From NCBI RefSeq assembly GCF_051348905.1, contig NC_135232.1, positions 832,752,888 to 832,816,887 on the forward strand: a stretch of DNA of 64,000 nt, written 5' to 3'. Below, piece by piece: positions 30,866 to 40,915 of the stretch. The notes beneath the pieces are model-generated. The model was not told the origin of the DNA. It saw only the letters and a program-made list of their open reading frames with translations, and made no database searches. Every line of letters starts with the position of its first letter. Within the stretch, counting starts at the first letter, position 1. This stretch comes from Ranitomeya variabilis. Taxonomy: Eukaryota; Chordata; Amphibia; Anura; Dendrobatidae. The translations under genes and the position numbers were made by a program.

Positions 30866-33800
30866 TCAAGGAGGGGGCACCGAACCCTCACCAGATCCAC
30901 CAGGGCGACCAGGATGAGCCCTATGGAAGGCACGAACAAGATCAGAAGCATGAACATCAGATGCATTGACCCAAGAATTATCCTCCTGGCCGTAACCCTT
31001 CCAGTTGACCAGATACTGGAGTCTCCGTCTGGAAACACGAGAGTCCAAAATTTTCTCCACAACGTACTCCAACTCACCCTCAACCAACACCGGAGCAGGA
31101 GGCTCAACCGAAGGTACAACAGGTACCTCATACCTGCGCAATAACGACCGATGAAAAACGTTATGAATGGAAAAGGACGCAGGGAGGTCCAAACGGAAAG
31201 AAACAGGATTAAGAATCTCCAATATTCTATAAGGGCCGATGAACCGAGGTTTAAACTTAGGAGAAGAGACCCTCATAGGGACAAAACGAGAAGACAACCA
31301 CACCAAATCTCCAACACAAAGCCGAGAACCAACACGACGATGACGGTTGGCAAAACGCTGAGTCTTCTCCTGGGACAACTTCAAATTGTCCATAACCTGC
31401 CCCCAGATGTGATGCAATCTCTCCACCACCGCATCCACTCCAGGACAATCCGAGGATTCCACCTGACCGGAGGAAAATCGAGGGTGAAACCCCGAATTAC
31501 AGAAAAACGGGGACACCAAGGTGGAAGAGCTGGCCCGATTATTGAGGGCGAACTCTGCCAATGGCAAAAAAGCAACCCAATCATCCTGGTCAGCAGAGAC
31601 AAAACACCTCAGATATGTCTCCAGGGTCTGATTAGTCCGCTCGGTCTGGCCATTAGTCTGAGGGTGAAAAGCAGATGAAAAAGACAAATCTATGCCCATC
31701 CTAGCACAGAATGCCCGCCAAAATCTAGACACAAATTGGGTACCTCTGTCAGAAACAATATTCTCAGGAATACCGTGCAATCGGACAACATTCTGAAAAA
31801 ACAGAGGAACCAACTCAGAAGAAGAAGGCAACTTGGGCAGAGGAACCAAATGGACCATTTTAGAGAAACGGTCACAGACCACCCAGATGACAGACATCTT
31901 CTGGGAAACAGGCAGATCTGAAATAAAATCCATCGAGATGTGTGTCCAAGGCCTCTTAGGAATAGGCAAGGGCAACAGCAGTCCGCTAGCCCGAGAACTA
32001 CAAGACTTGGCCCGAGCACAAATGTCACATGACTGCACAAAGACTCGCACATCTCGTGACAGGGAAGGCCACCAGAAGGATCTTGCCACCAAATCCCTGG
32101 TACCAAAAATTCCGGGATGACCTGCCAATGCAGAAGAATGTACCTCAGAGATGACTCTACTGGTCCAATCATCCGGAACAAACAGTCTATCAGGCGGACA
32201 ACGATCCGGTCTATCCGCCTGAAACTCTTGCAAGGACCGCCGCAGATCAGGAGAAACGGCCGACAAAATTACTCCCTCCCTAAGGATACCTGTGGGTTCA
32301 GCATTACCAGGAGAGTCCGGGTCAAAACTCCTAGAAAGGGCATCTGCCTTAACATTCTTAGAACCCGGTAGGTATGACACCACAAAATTAAAGCGAGAAA
32401 AAAATAAAGACCAGCGCGCCTGTCTAGGATTCAGGCGCCTGGCAGTCTCAAGATAAATCAAATTTTTGTGGTCAGTCAATACCACCACCTGATGCTTAGC
32501 CCCCTCTAGCCAATGACGCCACTCCTCAAACGCCCACTTCATGGCCAAAAGCTCCCTATTCCCAACATCATAATTCCGCTCTGCGGGCGAAAATTTGCGA
32601 GAAAAGAAAGCACAAGGCCTATTGACGGAGCAGTCGGAACCTTTCTGCGACAACACTGCCCCAGCTCCGATCTCCGAAGCGTCAACCTCAACCTGAAAAG
32701 GCAGATTCACATCAGGCTGACGTAACACAGGGGCAGAGGCAAAACGGTGCTTAAGCTCCTGAAAGGCCTCTACAGCATGAGGGGACCAATTAGCAACATC
32801 AGCGCCATGTCTGGTCAAATCAGTCAGTGGTTTAACGACATCCGAAAAACCAGCAATAAATCGGCGGTAAAAGTTAGCAAAGCCCAAAAATCTCTGAAGA
32901 CCCTTAAGAGAGGAGGGCTGAGTCCAGTCACAAATAGCTTTCACCTTGACGGGATCCATCTCAATGGAAGAGGGAGAAAAAATATACCCCAAAAAGGAAA
33001 TTTTCTGGACCCCAAAAACGCACTTAGACCCCTTCACACATAAAGAATTAGACCGCAGAACCTGAAAAACTCTCCTGACCTGCTGGACATGAGAGTCCCA
33101 GTCATCAGAAAAAATCAGAATATCATCCAGATATATTATCATAAATTTATCCAGAAAATCGCGGAAAATATCATGCATAAAAGACTGGAAAACTGAAGGG
33201 GCATTAGAAAGACCAAAAGGCATGACCAAATACTCAAAGTGGCCCTCGGGCGTATTAAATGCGGTCTTCCACTCATCCCCCTGCCTGATCCGCACCAAAT
33301 TATACGCCCCACGAAGATCAATTTTAGAGAACCACTTAGCACCCTCTATACGAGCAAACAAATCAGTAAGCAATGGCAATGGGTATTGGTACTTAACAGT
33401 GATCTTATTCAGAAGCCGATAATCAATACATGGTCTCAAAGAGCCGTCCTTTTTTGAGACAAAGAAAAACCCAGCTCCCAAGGGAGAAGAAGATGGACGA
33501 ATATGTCCCTTTTCCAAAGACTCCTTTATATATTCCCGCATAGCAGCATGTTCCGGCACAGACAGATTAAACAAACGACCCTTTGGATATTTGGAACCCG
33601 GTATCAAATCTATGGCACAATCGCACTCACGGTGCGGAGGTAACGACCCAAGCTTGGGTTCGTCAAAGACGTCTTGATAATCAGAGAGGAACTCAGGGAC
33701 TTCAGAGGGAATGGACGACGAAATAGAAACCAAAGGTAAGTCCCCATGAATACCCTTACATCCCCAGCTCAACACAGACATTGCTCTCCAGTCCAAGACT

Positions 33801-35047
33801 GGATTGTGAGACTGCAACCATGGCAATCCCAGTACCAAATCGTCATGTAAATTATACAGCACCAGGAAACGAATAATCTCCTGGTGATCCGGATTGATAC
33901 GCATGGTTACTTGTGTCCAGTATTGTGGTTTATTATTAGCCAATGGGGTGGAGTCAATCCCCTTCAGAGGAATAAGAGTCTCCAAAGGCTCTAAATCAAA
34001 ACCACAACGATTGGCAAAGGACCAATCCATAAGACTCAGAGCGGCGCCAGAGTCAACATAGGCGTCCGTGGCAATGGATGACAAAGAGCAAATCAGGGTT
34101 ACAGACAAAATAAACTTAGACTGAATGGTGCCAATGGAAACAGACTTATCAAGCTTCTTTGTACGCCTAGAGCATGCTGATATAACATGAGTAGAATCCC
34201 CACAATAGAAGCACAATCCATTCTTCCGTCTAAAATTCTGTCGCTCGCTCCTGGACAGAATTCTATCACACTGCATACTTTCTGGCGTCTTTTCCATAGA
34301 CACCGCCAGATGGTGCACCGGTTTGCGCTCCCGCAGACGCCTATCAATCTGAATAGCCATTGTCATGGACTCATTCAGACCTGCAGGCACAGGGAACCCC
34401 ACCATAACATCCTTAACGGCATCAGAGAGACCTTCTCTGAAAGTTGCCGCCAAGGCGCACTCATTCCACTGAGTAAGCACAGACCATTTACGGAATTTTT
34501 GGCAGTAAACCTCAGCTTCGTCTTGCCCCTGAGATAGTGCCATCAAAGTTTTTTCTGCCTGAAGTTCCAAATGAGGTTCCTCATAAAGCAAGCCCAAGGC
34601 CAGAAAAAACGCATCCACATCGCGCAACGCAGGATCCCCTGCTGGCAATGAGAAGGCCCAATCTTGAGGGTCACCCCTGAGCAAGGAAATCACAATCCTA
34701 ACCTGCTGAGCAGGGTCTCCAGCTGAACGAGACTTCAGGGACAAATAAAGCTTACAATTATTTCGGAAATTCTGGAAGCTAGCTCTATTCCCTGTGAAGA
34801 ACTCCGGCAAAGGAATTCTCGGCTCAGATACTGGAGCATGTACCACAAAATCTTGTAAATTTTGTACTTTCGTGATGAGATTATTCAAACCCGCAGTTAC
34901 ACTCTGAAGATCCATTATTGTCAGGTGCACACAGAGCAATACAGAGATTAGGAGGAGAGAGAGAAAAAAGACTGCAGCAAGGCAAACTGGAGGAAAAAAA
35001 AAAAAAAAAAAAATTCCAGCAGACTTCTTATAACTCTCCTTTCTCAA
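30866..35047 (-). CDS. Gypsy element 2 gag-pol polyprotein
   Basis: A single frame of 1393 residues, looks whole. Same order as element 1: gag (GDPQDWAFSLPAGDPAL), zinc knuckle CFYCGDSTHVISAC, protease VDSGAA, reverse transcriptase with YLDD, RNase H, integrase with MDFISDLP and SDRGTQF, and chromodomain with YLVNWKGYGQEDNSW. The likely start is the Met of MDLQSVTAGLNN, after a hydrophobic/Phe-run leader encoded by an A-rich stretch near 34992-35012. Gag-pol in one frame implies cleavage by the encoded protease. Confidence 0.93.
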   Translation of the reverse strand: MRKESYKKSAGIFFFFFFPPVCLAAVFFLSLLLISVLLCVHLTIMDLQSVTAGLNNLITKVQNLQDFVVHAPVSEPRIPLPEFFTGNRASFQNFRNNCKLYLSLKSRSAGDPAQQVRIVISLLRGDPQDWAFSLPAGDPALRDVDAFFLALGLLYEEPHLELQAEKTLMALSQGQDEAEVYCQKFRKWSVLTQWNECALAATFREGLSDAVKDVMVGFPVPAGLNESMTMAIQIDRRLRERKPVHHLAVSMEKTPESMQCDRILSRSERQNFRRKNGLCFYCGDSTHVISACSRRTKKLDKSVSIGTIQSKFILSVTLICSLSSIATDAYVDSGAALSLMDWSFANRCGFDLEPLETLIPLKGIDSTPLANNKPQYWTQVTMRINPDHQEIIRFLVLYNLHDDLVLGLPWLQSHNPVLDWRAMSVLSWGCKGIHGDLPLVSISSSIPSEVPEFLSDYQDVFDEPKLGSLPPHRECDCAIDLIPGSKYPKGRLFNLSVPEHAAMREYIKESLEKGHIRPSSSPLGAGFFFVSKKDGSLRPCIDYRLLNKITVKYQYPLPLLTDLFARIEGAKWFSKIDLRGAYNLVRIRQGDEWKTAFNTPEGHFEYLVMPFGLSNAPSVFQSFMHDIFRDFLDKFMIIYLDDILIFSDDWDSHVQQVRRVFQVLRSNSLCVKGSKCVFGVQKISFLGYIFSPSSIEMDPVKVKAICDWTQPSSLKGLQRFLGFANFYRRFIAGFSDVVKPLTDLTRHGADVANWSPHAVEAFQELKHRFASAPVLRQPDVNLPFQVEVDASEIGAGAVLSQKGSDCSVNRPCAFFSRKFSPAERNYDVGNRELLAMKWAFEEWRHWLEGAKHQVVVLTDHKNLIYLETARRLNPRQARWSLFFSRFNFVVSYLPGSKNVKADALSRSFDPDSPGNAEPTGILREGVILSAVSPDLRRSLQEFQADRPDRCPPDRLFVPDDWTSRVISEVHSSALAGHPGIFGTRDLVARSFWWPSLSRDVRVFVQSCDICARAKSCSSRASGLLLPLPIPKRPWTHISMDFISDLPVSQKMSVIWVVCDRFSKMVHLVPLPKLPSSSELVPLFFQNVVRLHGIPENIVSDRGTQFVSRFWRAFCARMGIDLSFSSAFHPQTNGQTERTNQTLETYLRCFVSADQDDWVAFLPLAEFALNNRASSSTLVSPFFCNSGFHPRFSSGQVESSDCPGVDAVVERLHHIWGQVMDNLKLSQEKTQRFANRHRRVGSRLCVGDLVWLSSRFVPMRVSSPKFKPRFIGPYRILEILNPVSFRLDLPASFSIHNVFHRSLLRRYEVPVVPSVEPPAPVLVEGELEYVVEKILDSRVSRRRLQYLVNWKGYGQEDNSWVNASDVHASDLVRAFHRAHPGRPGGSGEGSVPPP

Positions 35048-35081
35048 CCTGGGTCTTTAACACTTTAGTGGCCGGTCAAAC

Positions 35082-35798
35082 TGTCATGATCTCTGCAGGC
35101 AGAGATCATAGCAAGCCTATAGAGGGACAAGCTCTCGGAAGATGGAACTATACTGACCATGAACTAAGCCTGCCGCGCAACTAGAAATAGCCAGGTAGCA
35201 TTTCCTATTTATTGCTAGATGCCCAGCTCTGGCCTAAGACCTAAATAGCTAGCAGAGGGAAATATAAGACCTGGCTCACCTCTAGAGAAATATTCCAAAG
35301 AAGACAGTAGCCCCCCACATATAATGACGGTGAGTTCAGATGAAACAACAAACGCAGCAGGAAAATAGTCTTAGCAAATTTGAGGTCCGCTTACTAGATA
35401 GCAGAAGACAGATAGTATACTTTCATGGTCAGCAGAAAAACACTAACAAAACACCATCCAGAGATTACCTTAAACTCTGGCATTAACTCATAACGCCAGA
35501 GTAGCAATCCCTGATCAACGAGAGCTTTCCAGACACAGTAACAAAACTTCAGCTGTGAACTGGAACAAATAGGCAAAACGAAACATGGACAAAAGTCCAA
35601 CTTATCTAGTAGTTGTCAGAAGCAGGAACAAGCACTGAGAGGCATCAGATAACATTGTTGACCGGCAAGAAACCACCAGAGAAATGAGCTTAAATAGCGA
35701 CACCCACTACTGATGGAACCAGGTGAAACAGGAAAGAGGATGACAAGTCCAATTCCACAAGCGGCCACCGGGGGAGCCCAGAATCCAAATTCACAACA
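35082..35798 (-). repeat. Gypsy element 2, LTR (5' in sense)
   Basis: 717 bp, apparently identical to 30138-30854. A short plus-strand frame repeated in both LTRs is not a gene. Confidence 0.95.
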
Positions 35799-36362
35799 TG
35801 TTCCCCAGCTGTGTGTGCGGCAATACCTCCAATCTGCTCCTCCTGCTGTCCCTGGGCTCTAACACCGCCAGTTGGTGCCTGGAAGTGCTGTCCGCACAGT
35901 CAACAGTCGCTCCTCTGTTATTGGGGTTCAGTAACGTCAGCTGTTCCCCAGCTGTGTGTGCGGCAATACCTCCAATCTGCTCCTCCTGCTGTCCCTGGCT
36001 CTAACACCGCCAGTTGGTGCCTGGAAGTGCTGTCCGCACAGTCAACAGTCGCTCTTCTGTTATTGGGGTTCAGTAACGTCAGCTGTTCCCCAGCTGTGTG
36101 TGCGGCAATACCTCCAATCTGCTCCTCCTGCTGTCCCTGGCTCTAACACCGCCAGTTGGTGCCTGGAAGTGCTGGCTGCACAGTTAACACTTGCTGCCGT
36201 GTTATTGGGGTTCAGTAACGTCAGCTGCTCCCCTGCTGTGTATCCGGCAACGTGTCATGCGACCGCCACGCTGGCACACTAACAGACATTTACATGCCTC
36301 CAGTGCAGGCTTCGGCCTACACTCTGCTCCTCCTGCTGTCCCTGGGCTCCAACACTGCTGGT
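35799..36362. repeat. About 144-bp minisatellite, continued right of gypsy 2
   Basis: About three further units with the CAGCTGTTCCCCAGCTGTG and CTGCTCCTCCTGCTG motifs, then a diverged unit with CAGTGCAGGCTTCGGCC, the linker used in the next minisatellite block. Confidence 0.88.
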
Positions 36363-37230
36363 TGCTGGTTGTCACGGAGGTGGGACTTTCCTTTGTAATG
36401 TGACGCAGCACAGATGTCATTCCTACCCCCTTGGCGCCGTGCGCCGCCACCTCAGCGTTGTTTGATTCTGTCACGGAGCCTGTGCTGTTATGTTATCCCT
36501 TGGCCATGCACACTTAGCGCTGCCCGTCTTCTGACATTATTTGGTGTCAGACTTGCTGCGCCTGTGCGGCCGCGTTGGCCAGGATCACACCTCGCAGTGT
36601 CTTCTGATTTAATCACACTGCGGGCCTGGGATCCATGGGCATGCACAGTGCATATCTTCACCTCAGGCTCTCACTCATCTCCCTCTGCCTTCTTCAGACT
36701 ATGCACCGTCAGCTGATCCCTAATAGCATGCCACGGCCGTGACGCCGCACATTGTGAAGAAGCCGGAGGGAGGGGAGTTAGAGGCGAGGATATGCACTGC
36801 GCATGCCCACGGATCCCAGGCCCGCAGTGGGATTACATTAGACGACACTGCGATGCGGGATCTCGGGCAGCGCTGCCACACAGGCGCAGCCAGCCTGACA
36901 CCAAATGATGTCAGAAGACGGGCAGCGCTAAGTGCGCATGGCCAACGGGTAACATAACAGCGCAGGCTCCCTGACAGTATCAAACAATGCTGAGGAAGCG
37001 GCGCACGGCGCCAAGGGGGTAGGAATGACGACTGTGCTGCGTCACATTACAAAGGAAAGTCCCACCTCCGGGACGGTTTTACGGTGTGAGGGGACACATT
37101 TCATAATTGTCTAGTTCAGCTTTTGCAAGGAGCATAATTAAAAGAGCCACCTTTTCCTTTTGCATCCTTAGTGCTGCACAAGATGGCTCTTTCAGCTACA
37201 AACGCCTTGGGGGGGGTTAAAGGTTACCTT
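36363..37230. repeat. Large inverted repeat B
   Basis: Homologous to inverted repeat A. The left arm lacks the outer ~180 bp (it starts at TCACGGAGGTGGGACTTTCC), while the right arm is complete to GGGGGGGTTAAAGG. Centre near 36735. Confidence 0.88.
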
Positions 37231-37644
37231 TAAAATTGGTTCAATTAGGCTTCGGCCTACACTCTGCTCCTCCTGCAGACCTTGGGCTCTTACAACGCCA
37301 GTTGGCGCCCGGAAGTGCTGGCTGCACAGGGAAAAACACCTGCCAATGTGTCAGTGGGGTTCAGCAACGCCAGCTGTTCCCCTGCTGTGTAGCCGGCAAC
37401 GTGTCCTGCAAACGCCACGCAGACACAAAGCTGCCACCAGTGCAGGCTTCGGCCTACACTCTGCTCCCTCTGCTCCTCCTGCTGACCCTGGGCTCTAACA
37501 CCGCCAGTTGGCACCCGGAAGTGCTGGCTGCACAGAGAAAAACACCCGCCAATGTGTCAGTGGGGTTCAGCAACGCCAGCTGTTCCCCTGCTGTGTAGCC
37601 GGCATCGTGTCCTGCAAACGCCACGCAGACACAACAACTGAAAT
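37231..37644. repeat. About 206-bp minisatellite, two units
   Basis: Longer version of the minisatellite, with an added CAAACGCCACGCAGACACAAAGCTGCC segment between GCCGGCAACGTGTCCTG and AGGCTTCGGCCTACACTC. Confidence 0.85.
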
Positions 37645-38525
37645 TGAAGGGAACCTGTCCCCCCCCAGGCGTTGGCATGTATAACAGCCACCTTGTACAG
37701 CAGTAATGCTGCATTTGTACAAGGTGGCTCATGAAGTTATTGTCCTTGCACACGTCGAACTCTACACATATAAAATGTGTCTCCTGAGACCATTAAACCG
37801 TCCCTGAGGTGTGACTTTCCTTTGTAATGACACGCAGCAACCCCCTTGGTAGCGCTGCCCATCTTCTGACATCATTGGTTGGCTGGCTGTGCCTCTGCGG
37901 CCGCCCTGCCCGACACAACGCCCCTCGGTGTCTTACTTATTTTTACTGTGAGGGTGTGATTGATGGGCATGAGCAGTGCATATCTTCGCCTGTCACTCAT
38001 CTCCTTCCGCCTTCTTCAGACTGTGCGGCTTCATGGCCATGGCATGCGATAAGGGATCAGCTGACGCCGCACAGTCTGAAGCAGGTGTAAGGACACAAGT
38101 GAGAGGCGAACATATTGACTGCGCAAGGCCATGAATCCCAGCCCCGCAGTGTGAATGAATGAAAAGACACTGCAGGGCTGGGATTCATGGGCATCGCGAA
38201 CCGCAGCGGCCAACATGAAATGATGTCCGAAGACGGGCAGCGCTAACAGCGCAGGGCCAAGGAATAACACGACAGCGCAGACTCCTGTACAGCAAAATGC
38301 GACGCTCAGGAGGCCGCGCCCAGCGCCAAGGTGGATCTTTGGACAGCTGTGCTGCATCTCATTACGAAGGGAACTCCCGCCTCCAAGACACTTTTACTGT
38401 ATAAGGGGCTTAATGTTATACGTGTTTCATTCAGCGTGTGCAAGGAACAAAATTAAAAGAGCAACCTTTGACGGTGTGGCTCTTCTAGTTTGTAACACCT
38501 GAGGGGGGGTTAAAGGTTACCTTTA
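37645..38525. repeat. Large inverted repeat C
   Basis: Third, more diverged member of the series: starts GGGAACCTGTCCCCCCCC, centre near 38050 (GGCTTCATGG...GCTGACGCC), ends GGGGGGGTTAAAGG. It is flanked by AATTGGTTCAATTAGGCTTCGG on the right, as is repeat B. Confidence 0.87.
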
Positions 38526-39010
38526 AAATTGGTTCAATTAGGCTTCGGCCTACACTCTGCTCCTCCTGCTGACCCTGGGCTCTAACACCACCAGTTGTCG
38601 CCCGGAAGTGCTGGCTGCACAGAGAAAAACACCCGCCAATGTGTCAGCGGGGTTCAGCAACGCCAGCTGTTCCCCTGCTGTGTAGCCGGCAACGTGTCCT
38701 GCAAACGCCACGCAGACACAAAGCTGCCGCCAGTGCAGGCTTCGGCCTACACTCTGCTCCCTCTGCTCCTCCTGCTGACCCTGGGCTCTAACACCGCCAG
38801 TTGTCACCCGGAAGTGCTGGCTACACAGAGAAAAACACCCGCCAATGTGTCAGTGGGGTTCAGCAACGCCAGCTGTTCCCCTGCTGTGTAGCCGGCAATG
38901 TGTCCTGCAAACGCCACGCAGACACAAAGCTGCCGCCAGTGCAGGCTTCGGCCTACACTCTGCTCCCCCTGCTGACCCTTTGCTCCAACACCGCTAGTTG
39001 GGGCTCTAGG
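38526..39010. repeat. About 206-bp minisatellite, continued
   Basis: Two and a half units with the same composition as 37231-37644. Equivalent positions at 38595 and 38801 are exactly 206 bp apart. Confidence 0.87.
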
Positions 39011-39835
39011 AAGACAAGCTTGAATAGGTCCCCATCATGGTTCCAGTACCGTCAGCTGGTTCCGGGTAGAGCCTTTGGCTTAGGTGCCTCCTTCTGGGTA
39101 TCCGAGTTCCACCAACGTCAGGTGGTCCTTGGTAGTGCTTTCAGGCACGGGTACCTCCTGCTTAGTAACCGGGTTCCAGTAACGTCAGCTTGTCCTCGGT
39201 AGTTCCATTGGCTCTTGGACCTTCGGCTACCCATCTGGGTTCCAGTACCGTCAGCTGGTTCTCGGCAGTGTCTTTTGCTCTTGTACCTTCTGCTCCCCAT
39301 CCTGGTTCCAGTACCGTCAGCTGGTTCTGGGCAGAGCCTTTGGCTTAGGTGCCTCCTTCTGGGTATCTGAGTTCCACCAACGTCAGGTGGTCCTTGGTAG
39401 TGCTTTCTGGCACGGGTACCTCCTGCTTTGTAACCGGGTTCCAGTAATGTCAGCTGGTCTTCGGTAGTTCCATTGGCTCTTGGACCTTCAGCTACCCATC
39501 CGAGTTCCAGTACCGTCAGCTGGTTCTCGGCAGTGTCTTTTGCTCTTGTACCTTCTGCTCCCCATCCTGGTTCCAGTACCGTCAGCTGGTTCTAGGCAGA
39601 GCCTTTGGCTTAGGTGCCTCCTTCTGGGTATCCGAGTTCCACCAACGTCAGGTGGTCCTTGGTAGTGCTTCCTGGCACGGGTACCTCCTGCTTAGTAACC
39701 GGGTTCCAGTAACGTCAGCTGGTCCTCGGTAGTTCCATTGGCTCTTGGACCTTCGGGTAGCCATCTGAGTTCCAGTTCCATCAGCTGGTTCTCAGCATTT
39801 TCTCAGCCTTCTTGTACCTTCTGCTACATTTCCAA
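39011..39835. repeat. 265-bp minisatellite, about three copies
   Basis: GCCTTTGGCTTAGGTGCCTCC recurs at 39071, 39336 and 39601, exactly 265 bp apart. Each 265-bp unit is built from four or five diverged sub-units around GGTTCCAGTACCGTCAGCTGG, so it is a higher-order repeat. Coding capacity on either strand looks incidental. Confidence 0.9.
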
Positions 39836-39839
39836 GTTC

Positions 39840-40108
39840 AATACCCTAAAGACGACGGCCCGGAAGACCACCCCTAAGATGACGACGACACCAGAGACGA
39901 CAGCCACTGAGATGACGACGACCTTGGAGACGATGACCCTGAAGACCAACCCGATGATGACGACGACGACGACCCCGGAGACGACGACATGGAAGACCGA
40001 GAAGCAGAAGAACAAGAGGCTGCAGAACAAAGAGCAGAAGAACATTAAGCATAACACTAAATATCAGAGCAAAAGATATTATCTAAATTATAAGCAGAAG
40101 AAGACTAC
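39840..40108. repeat. GAY/GAA-rich simple repeat (left of gypsy 3)
   Basis: Runs of GACGACGAC and related triplets, passing into AGAAGAAC-type DNA. Open frames here are low-complexity shadows. Gypsy element 3 inserted at GACTAC. Confidence 0.8.
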
Positions 40109-40915
40109 TGTTATGATCCTAGTGGCTGAGGATCACAAAACGGACTAGCTAAGTTTATGAACATAGACACGAGCTCTAGGGAGGTGGTAACTGGACTGAC
40201 CGCAAACCTGATCCTAACCAACACGCTAAAGGAAGCCGGTGAACGTGCCTAAAATCCTGGACGTCTCGACGCAGTCTGAGAAACTATCTACTCCTGGAGG
40301 GAAAGTAAGACCTCACTTGCCTCAAGAGAAATCACCCCTAAGATATAGGAAGCCCCCAACAAATAATAACGGTGAGGTAAGGGGAAAACACAAACGTAGA
40401 AATGAAAACAGATTAAGCAAATGAGGCCCGCTAATACTAGATAGCAGAAGACAGATAGGGAACTGTGCGGTCAGTAAAAAACCCTATGCAAAATATCCAC
40501 GCTGAGAATACAAGAACCCTCACACCAACTAACGGTGTGAGGGGAGAAACTCAGCCCCCTAGAGCTACCAGCAAGCAAGGAAATCACATATTAGCAAGCT
40601 GGACAAAAATAAACCAAGAAACATGTGACCACTGATGGTCAAAAAATGAACCAAGCAAAACTTAGCTTCTCTTGAAGAGACTGATAACGAAGGACTGCAG
40701 GAGAGCTCCAAAATAGCACTGAAGACATTGACAGCAGGCAACAACTGAGAGTCCAGGTAAACTAAATAGGAAACCAGCTAAGAGATAACGAGACAGCTGA
40801 TCCTGCCTCAGACCTGCAGAATGACACAAAGAACCACCAGAGGGAGCCCAAAGACAGCACTCACACAGTACCAGTTGTGACCACAAGAGGGAGCCCAAAA
40901 ACAGAGTTCACAACA
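40109..40915 (-). repeat. Gypsy element 3, LTR (3' in sense)
   Basis: 807 bp. It pairs with 45130-45935 at about 99% identity. The polypurine G-run lies just inside. Confidence 0.94.

Larger units (their letters stand above)
30138..35798 (-). mobile_element. Ty3/gypsy chromodomain element 2 (looks whole)
   Basis: The 717-bp LTRs (TGTCATGATC...TTCACAACA) appear identical, and TGTTCC is repeated on both sides. The intact minisatellite unit proves the empty site. One long minus-strand gag-pol frame is present. It is a different subfamily from elements 1 and 3: LTRs unrelated over most of their length, proteins clearly similar. This is the youngest insertion in the window by LTR comparison. Confidence 0.95.

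Noticed and set aside
28683-38525. Host gene exons on both strands in the hairpin/minisatellite region
   Set aside because: Similar frames appear on both strands because of the inverted repeats. There is no domain, and lengths follow repeat periods.
39840-40108. Acidic or basic low-complexity protein gene
   Set aside because: Frames come from GAC/GAA simple repeats with no flanking domain or conserved start.
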